A DNA stretch of 10,178 nt from Rhodoferax sp. GTDB lineage: Bacteria > Pseudomonadota > Gammaproteobacteria > Burkholderiales > Burkholderiaceae_C. The DNA is taken from assembly GCA_028711355.1 (NCBI GenBank), contig JAQTSL010000114.1, positions 1 to 10,178 on the forward strand. The letters are read 5' to 3'. The notes under the pieces are model-generated. The model was not told the origin of the DNA and made no database searches. It worked only from the letters and a program-made list of their open reading frames with translations. Shown here one piece after another: positions 6,646 to 10,178 of this stretch; within the stretch, counting starts at the first letter, position 1; each line of letters starts with the position of its first letter. The position numbers and the translations under genes were made by a program.

Positions 6646-7638
6646 TCAGCCCACCCGCTGCTGGCGCCCCAGCGCCTGATGCTGCCAACTGGCCGCATCG
6701 ATGCAAAAGCGCGTCACGCCATGCTTGTCAAACTGCTCCACCTGGACCTGCTCGGGGTCCAGCGTCAGCAGGGTCCAGTTGCGGCGCCGGTCAAACTCAA
6801 ACGGCAAGCCCAGATAGTTGACGCACAGTCCCGACGAGATAATCTGGTAACACGGCGGCAAACCGTCGGGCGCGGGCGCGTCAAACGCGTTTTTGTGGAT
6901 ATCGCCGCCCAAATAAAGCAGCCGGGGCAGGCCCTGGATCATCTGGCGAAATTGGGCAAATTCGGTCGTGTAGCGCGACCAGTTTTCGGCGCTGTAGGTC
7001 AGCGTCAGGCCGCCGCAGATCAGTGTGTAGCGCCGCTCATGCTGCAACTGGGCTTGCAAAAACGCCATTTGCCGGGCGCCCATCAGCGCTGGCTGCGCCA
7101 CGTTCAGGGGGGTGGCGTGGTAGCGGTTGTCCAGCAAGATGACGCGCGCCAGCGGTGTATCGAGCGCGCCATAAACTTCGGGCGGCTGCGCCGCGCAAGC
7201 CATGAATTCGTGAAACAGGGCGCGCGCGATGTCGCGCTTTTCGGCCAGATGCACGTCAGCCGAGAGCGTGGCATCGTTGCCGTAGGCGTTGTTCCAGCCA
7301 AAGTCATGATCGTCCCAGACACCATAAAACCCGTGCTTGGCACGCATATGTTCCAGCAACGCGGCAAAGTTGGGCTCGCTGAACTGGCGCTGATACTTGT
7401 CGCGCATGACGCGGGCAAACTGCGCCGGTGGATAGTGTTTGGGCTTGCCTCGGTATTCGGGTGCAAATGGCCACAGGCCAAAGTCCATGTAAATCTGGTC
7501 ACCCAGCAAAAACAGATAGTCGGGGTCAGCCGCCAGAATGTCGCGCCAGGCGGTTTGCGGCAGCCCGGGCTTGAGGCGCGCGCACGAGGTGAAAGCGATT
7601 TTGGTACGGGGCATACGCCCGCATGATACGACCGCCAT
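6646..7638 (-). CDS. PhoD-like metallophosphoesterase (alkaline phosphatase D family)
   Basis: A 330-residue metal-dependent phosphoesterase of the PhoD-like superfamily, which hydrolyses phosphate mono- or diesters at a two-metal centre. The metal-binding blocks appear in order: SCARL near residue 18, GDQIYMD (46-52), VWDDHDFGWNNAYGND (107-122), LLDNRYH (168-174) and GGDIHKN (244-250). There is no Tat or Sec signal peptide, and the protein is shorter than the secreted PhoD enzymes, so a cytoplasmic location is likely. The ATG at 7638 has a perfect AGGAGG (complement of 7644-7649) five bases upstream, which favours it over the ATG at 7614. It lies 28 bases after fliT and 4 bases before the chosen sialidase-like start, so it probably belongs to the transcript driven by the FliA promoter. 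The substrate cannot be deduced. Confidence 0.88.
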   Translation of the reverse strand: MAVVSCGRMPRTKIAFTSCARLKPGLPQTAWRDILAADPDYLFLLGDQIYMDFGLWPFAPEYRGKPKHYPPAQFARVMRDKYQRQFSEPNFAALLEHMRAKHGFYGVWDDHDFGWNNAYGNDATLSADVHLAEKRDIARALFHEFMACAAQPPEVYGALDTPLARVILLDNRYHATPLNVAQPALMGARQMAFLQAQLQHERRYTLICGGLTLTYSAENWSRYTTEFAQFRQMIQGLPRLLYLGGDIHKNAFDAPAPDGLPPCYQIISSGLCVNYLGLPFEFDRRRNWTLLTLDPEQVQVEQFDKHGVTRFCIDAASWQHQALGRQQRVG

Positions 7639-7643
7639 GGCCG

Positions 7644-7649
7644 CCTCCT
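7644..7649 (-). promoter_or_regulatory. Strong Shine-Dalgarno AGGAGG for the PhoD-like gene
   Basis: A perfect AGGAGG on the minus strand, five bases before the ATG at 7638. It fixes the start codon and is the strongest ribosome-binding site I found in the window. Confidence 0.85.
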
Positions 7650-7666
7650 GACAGCCAACGCAGCAG

Positions 7667-7966
7667 TCAATGCAGGTAGTGTGGCTGGCTCAGCGTGCTT
7701 TGCTCGCAGTGCGCCAGCCAGGGTTCGGCCAGGTAGCGAATCTGCGCGTCGTTGTTCAGGATGCGCTGCATGATGCGGGTTTTTTCAACCCGTTGCTCGG
7801 GTTGCAATGGTTCGCTGCTGGCGCGCGCGCGTAATTGCTCTATCAAGACTGCGCAGGCCCCCTCAAAACGCACCACCTGCTCCCAGTCTTCGGCTTTGGC
7901 AGCGTCAAGCATTCGCGCGCTGCTGTCTTCGATCGCCTTGTAGTAATCAATCAGTTGTTGTGACAT
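7667..7966 (-). CDS. fliT: Flagellar export chaperone FliT-like protein
   Basis: A small all-helical protein of 99 residues matching the betaproteobacterial FliT family. In enterics FliT is the export chaperone for the filament cap FliD and also binds the FlhDC regulator. The N-terminal helix IDYYKAIEDSSARMLDAAKAEDWEQVVRFE and the later RIMQRILNNDAQIRYLAEPW segment show the family pattern: a dwell-and-count helix with the DWE motif, then a 'RILxxDxxIRxLxEPW' region. The start ATG at 7966 has AGGGAG eight bases upstream. It follows fliS by 27 bases, the usual fliS-fliT order, and is followed 28 bases later by the PhoD-like gene. Sequence conservation in FliT is low, so the call rests on pattern plus neighbourhood. 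Confidence 0.85.
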   Translation of the reverse strand: MSQQLIDYYKAIEDSSARMLDAAKAEDWEQVVRFEGACAVLIEQLRARASSEPLQPEQRVEKTRIMQRILNNDAQIRYLAEPWLAHCEQSTLSQPHYLH

Positions 7967-7993
7967 GGCTGGCTCTCCCTGAACGCATCATTT

Positions 7994-8404
7994 TCAATGT
8001 CCGACGCCGGCTTGCTCGCCCATTTGCTTCCAGCCCTGCGCGATCGGCTCGATCACCCGCACAACTTCAGCCAGAGCAGCGTCGTCATTTCTTAAGTTGG
8101 CCTGTGACAGGCGCAACACGCAATAGCTATACAAACCGTTCAAATTGGCGGCAATGTCGCCGCCATTTTCAAGATTCAGCGCCGGTTTGAGACCCTCGTC
8201 AAGAATGCGGACCGCTTTGGAGATATTCTCACCCTTGGCCGCAATCTGGCCCTGCTTCATGGCAACGCGGGCACTGCCCACCACCTGTAGCAAGCGGTCA
8301 AACAACAACTCAACCAGCTTGTGCGGGTCAGCCTGACTGACCGCCGTTTCGATGTCAACCCGTTGGTACGCTGCGGCAGAGCGTTGGTGAACAGAAGTAA
8401 ACAT
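7994..8404 (-). CDS. fliS: Flagellar export chaperone FliS
   Basis: A cytoplasmic chaperone of 136 residues that binds the C-terminus of flagellin, prevents early polymerisation and delivers it to the export gate. The N-terminal AAAYQRVDIETAV and the following QADPHKLVELLFDRLL are the conserved FliS core; the helices around ENISKAVRILDEGLKPALNLENGGDIAANLNGLYSYCVLRL continue it. The frame is open upstream to an ATG at 8455, but I chose the ATG at 8404 because MFTSVHQ is the normal family start, GGAG (8413-8410) lies five bases upstream, and the earlier codons would overlap the FliA promoter. It is first in the fliS-fliT-phoD-like run. The fliD gene, usually just upstream, is absent; a HAD-gene remnant occupies that place. 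Confidence 0.95.
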   Translation of the reverse strand: MFTSVHQRSAAAYQRVDIETAVSQADPHKLVELLFDRLLQVVGSARVAMKQGQIAAKGENISKAVRILDEGLKPALNLENGGDIAANLNGLYSYCVLRLSQANLRNDDAALAEVVRVIEPIAQGWKQMGEQAGVGH

Positions 8405-8433
8405 GGTGTCTCCGGGTAAGTTGCTTACCTTCT

Positions 8434-8460
8434 TTATCGGCACAAACGGGTCCAACTCAA
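8434..8460 (-). promoter_or_regulatory. Sigma-28 (FliA) class 3 flagellar promoter for fliST
   Basis: On the minus strand, TTGAGTTG (8460-8453) is followed by exactly 11 bases and then GCCGATAA (8441-8434). The -10 element is a perfect match to the enteric FliA consensus TAAAGTTT-N11-GCCGATAA; the -35 element matches 5 of 8 and the spacing is exact. The transcript would begin about 20-25 bases before the fliS ATG at 8404, giving a short leader with the GGAG site. The -35 element overlaps the end of the HAD remnant. This predicts fliST expression late in flagellar assembly, together with flagellin. Confidence 0.8.
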
Positions 8461-8625
8461 GCTCCTTTCAACCTAACGGTCTTGCCCACAAAATACGCCA
8501 TGCGCTCAGGCAGAGTCATCTGGCAGCCGCGCCCGGCCAGCAATTCGCACAGCACTTGGCACGTCAGCGGCATAGCGGTCCACCAGTACGCCGTCACAAT
8601 CAAACAAAATTGCTTTTAATTTCAT
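8457..8625 (-). pseudogene. Remnant of a HAD-family phosphatase gene (N-terminus only, frameshifted)
   Basis: From the ATG at 8625 the frame reads MKLKAILFDCDGVLVD, the start of a HAD hydrolase subfamily IA phosphatase with the nucleophile motif DCDG (Asp9 and Asp11). It then continues as unlike sequence to a TGA at 8506-8508. In the next frame the DNA encodes QVLCELLAGRGCQMTLPERM followed by AYFVGKTVRLKGA and TGA at 8457-8459; this resembles the cap-domain start that follows in intact relatives. A frameshift (and probably a small change just after VLVD) plus loss of the remaining ~170 residues leaves a non-functional fragment. It stops exactly at the fliS promoter, so a deletion or rearrangement joined the two. 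A short 39-residue peptide could still be translated. The interpretation of homologous halves is from recalled family patterns. Confidence 0.75.
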
Positions 8626-8664
8626 AGTTCGTTGCGCTTATTGGATAAGGGCTAATGGCAAAAA

Positions 8665-9588
8665 TCATGCGTTATGCAAGACACCAGCCTGTAGCGTGGC
8701 CGCCCCCGCGCGCACCAGCTCACGCACCAGCACATCAAGCCCCTGGGCAAACGCCAGGTCGGGCGACTGGCGGGCAAACAGGCGCTGCAGATACGGCGTG
8801 CCGAGCGCCCAAGCCTGCAAGTCGGCGCGCGTCATGCGCTGGGCATCGAGCAGCTTGAACTTGAGCAACACCTTGGCCGCGTGCGCCAGGTGGCGGGCCG
8901 GGTTGGCGACAAAAGCGTCCAGTCGGCTGCGCGCAAACGCCAGAGCGGGCGTCACATCAGTAAATGGCGCGCCGTGCCCAGGCACCACCACCAGCGGGGT
9001 CAACGCCTCGATCAAGTCCAGCGTGGCCGCCACATCGGCAAAACCGCCTTCATCTTCCAGCTCGGGGAACACCACGCCAAAGCCACGCTGCCACAGCGCG
9101 TCGGCCGACAGCAGGCAGCGGCTGGCTGGCTCAAACAGCAGCACCGAATGCGGGTCGTGCCCGGGTGCCGCGTGCACCTGCCAGCGCAGGTCGCCCAGCG
9201 TCAGATCAGCACCGGGTTGCAACACATCGTCCAACTGAAATTGCGGACACTGCTGGCCGGTAGGGGTGTAGCTCAACTGATCCGGGTTCCAGTGGCGCAC
9301 AAAAGCCGCATGGCCCGGCGGCACCAGCGTGCGCAGACACGGATAAGCGGCCTGTAGCGCCGCGTTACCGCCACAATGGTCACTGTGCAGATGGGTGTTG
9401 ACCAGCCGGTCAAGCGCGCGCCCACCGAGTGCTGCCTGTACCAGCGCCAGCGTTTGCGGCGCGTGGGTGCAGTAGCCGCTGTCCACCAGCGCGGTTGCGC
9501 GCTGGCCCTTAATCAGGATGCTGTTACTGGACAGCCAGCCACGCTCCAGCACGGTCAGGCCTGGGGGCAACAATTTATGTAGGTTCAT
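8665..9588 (-). CDS. Metallo-beta-lactamase-fold hydrolase
   Basis: A 307-residue cytoplasmic hydrolase of the MBL superfamily with a two-zinc site. The metal ligands are in the standard order: THLHSDHCGG with HLHSDH at 66-71, APGHDPHS with His144, SAD with Asp163, and PGHG with His205. The N-terminal half carries the usual beta strands ending in TALVDSG (33-38). A helical C-terminal extension from about 215 (LAFARSRLDAF...) resembles the substrate-gating helices of glyoxalase II-like and thioesterase-like members. No signal peptide is visible. The ATG at 9588 lies 18 bases after the GGDEF gene stop, so the two genes may share a transcript, though the ribosome-binding site is weak. The family gives no reliable substrate; a thioester, lactone or phosphodiester are all possible. 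Fold assignment is firm, function open. Confidence 0.9.
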   Translation of the reverse strand: MNLHKLLPPGLTVLERGWLSSNSILIKGQRATALVDSGYCTHAPQTLALVQAALGGRALDRLVNTHLHSDHCGGNAALQAAYPCLRTLVPPGHAAFVRHWNPDQLSYTPTGQQCPQFQLDDVLQPGADLTLGDLRWQVHAAPGHDPHSVLLFEPASRCLLSADALWQRGFGVVFPELEDEGGFADVAATLDLIEALTPLVVVPGHGAPFTDVTPALAFARSRLDAFVANPARHLAHAAKVLLKFKLLDAQRMTRADLQAWALGTPYLQRLFARQSPDLAFAQGLDVLVRELVRAGAATLQAGVLHNA

Positions 9589-9603
9589 GACCGAATTCTG
9601 GCG

Positions 9604-9623
9604 CGATCAGAATTGGCTGATCG
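9604..9623. repeat. Small hairpin over the GGDEF gene stop codon
   Basis: CGATCAG (9604-9610) and CTGATCG (9617-9623) form a perfect 7-bp stem with a 6-base loop that spans the stop codon. There is no T-run after it, so it is not a standard terminator; it may be chance. Confidence 0.5.
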
Positions 9624-10178
9624 ACGGGCTCAGCGTGATCCGGTTGCGGCCACTGTCCTTGGCTTCATAAAGTGCCAGGTCAGCCGATCGGACCAGGTCC
9701 GCCAGGGTGGTACCAGGTTGCCACTGCGCCAAGCCCCCTGAGACTCTGAGTTGCACCACGCGACCGTCCGGCAGGACCAGAGACGCGTTGGCAACACCTT
9801 CACGCAGGCGCTCGGCAACCTGTTGTGCCTGCAGCAGTTCAGAACCCGGCATCAGGATGATGATCTCTTCGCCGCCATAGCGCGCGCACAGATCGGTGGA
9901 GCGCAGATTGGAGCGTAACGAGCCGGCAACCAGACGCAGCGCCTGATCGCCAACCAGATGGCCGTACTCATCGTTGACACGTTTGAAGTGGTCAATATCA
10001 ATCATGAGCAGGCAGGTCTGCTGCCCGGTACGCTCACAAAGTTCTAGCTGTTTTGGAAAGACCTCCTGGAACCAGACCCGGTTGTGCAGCCCTGTCAGAA
10101 CGTCGGTTTCGGCTTTACTGCGGTACTCGCGTTGCAGCTCCATACTGCCCAATAGCGCCTGGTTATCCTCGTGGATGC
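9607..10178 (-). CDS. Diguanylate cyclase GGDEF domain, 5' end beyond the window
   Basis: The C-terminal part of a protein that makes cyclic di-GMP from two GTP. The domain begins at the AETDVLTGLHNR linker and shows DIDHFKRVNDEYGHLVGDQAL (substrate and metal binding), RSTD-x5-GGEEI (inhibitory RxxD site followed by the active-site loop), then VSGGLAQW and ADLALYEAKDSGRNR. Active-site loop GGEEI replaces the commonest GGDEF but is known in active enzymes. The RxxD site suggests feedback inhibition by the product. The first ATG is at 10143 and a TTG at 10152, but the frame stays open to the window edge (IHEDNQALLGSMELQREYRSK reads as a coiled-coil-like linker; I give it only as 20-residue pieces IHEDNQALLG and SMELQREYRSK), so a sensory or membrane N-terminus probably lies outside. 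Cyclic di-GMP control is biologically in keeping with the nearby flagellar genes. Confidence 0.93.
   Translation of the reverse strand, partial: IHEDNQALLGSMELQREYRSKAETDVLTGLHNRVWFQEVFPKQLELCERTGQQTCLLMIDIDHFKRVNDEYGHLVGDQALRLVAGSLRSNLRSTDLCARYGGEEIIILMPGSELLQAQQVAERLREGVANASLVLPDGRVVQLRVSGGLAQWQPGTTLADLVRSADLALYEAKDSGRNRITLSPSISQF

Noticed and set aside
6208..7626. 472-codon open frame on the plus strand
   Set aside because: It lies opposite the sialidase-like and PhoD-like genes and has no recognisable domain; typical high-GC antisense frame.
8405..8455. Longer FliS beginning at the ATG at 8455
   Set aside because: The added residues are not family-like and overlap the FliA promoter; the ATG at 8404 has GGAG at the right distance.
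8626..8664. Sigma-70 promoter (TTGCCA ... AATAAG) before the HAD remnant
   Set aside because: The spacing and the -10 match are poor; not strong enough to list.

Overview
The window is high-GC, densely packed bacterial chromosome, most likely from a motile betaproteobacterium of the Burkholderiales (Comamonadaceae-like, such as Rhodoferax or Polaromonas relatives). This rests on the style of the MetK, FliS/FliT, GtrA and sialidase-like proteins and on the intergenic palindromes: a dRS3-like ATTCCC-N8-GGGAAT pair and a TCTAGCGC/GCGCTAGA element that I recall as common in that family. The assignment is inference; no rRNA or tRNA gene lies here to test it.

Left part, plus strand (1-4798). The window opens inside metK (S-adenosylmethionine synthetase; about 95 N-terminal residues are missing). 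A 174-bp gap holding a dRS3-like inverted repeat follows. Next comes an envelope-glycan cassette: a family 9 glycosyltransferase, an overlapping GtrA-type small membrane protein, a 117-bp gap filled by a compound palindromic repeat, and a large ArnT/GT39-type membrane glycosyltransferase. Together these suggest transfer of lipid-linked sugars onto a surface glycan or lipid. No family 2 transferase that would make the polyprenyl-phosphate sugar is present in the window.

Right part, minus strand (4795-10178, read right to left). First is the GGDEF end of a diguanylate cyclase that continues past the right edge, then a metallo-beta-lactamase-fold hydrolase and the wrecked N-terminus of a HAD phosphatase. 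A near-consensus sigma-28 (FliA) promoter follows, then the flagellar chaperone genes fliS and fliT. Behind them, closely spaced, come a PhoD-like metallophosphoesterase, a sialidase-fold membrane-anchored protein and a polytopic membrane protein. The last gene converges on the GT39 gene, and both stop codons lie within one CTAG.

The most unusual feature is that palindromic repeat-like sequences sit inside two coding regions without breaking frame: 3431-3531 in the GT39 gene and 6055-6107 in the sialidase-like gene. Two further palindromic elements fill the plus-strand intergenic gaps. The second point of interest is the fliST operon, which has its own FliA promoter and no fliD and lies directly against a HAD-gene remnant, so the locus looks rearranged. 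I saw no CRISPR array, RNA gene, transposase or phage gene.
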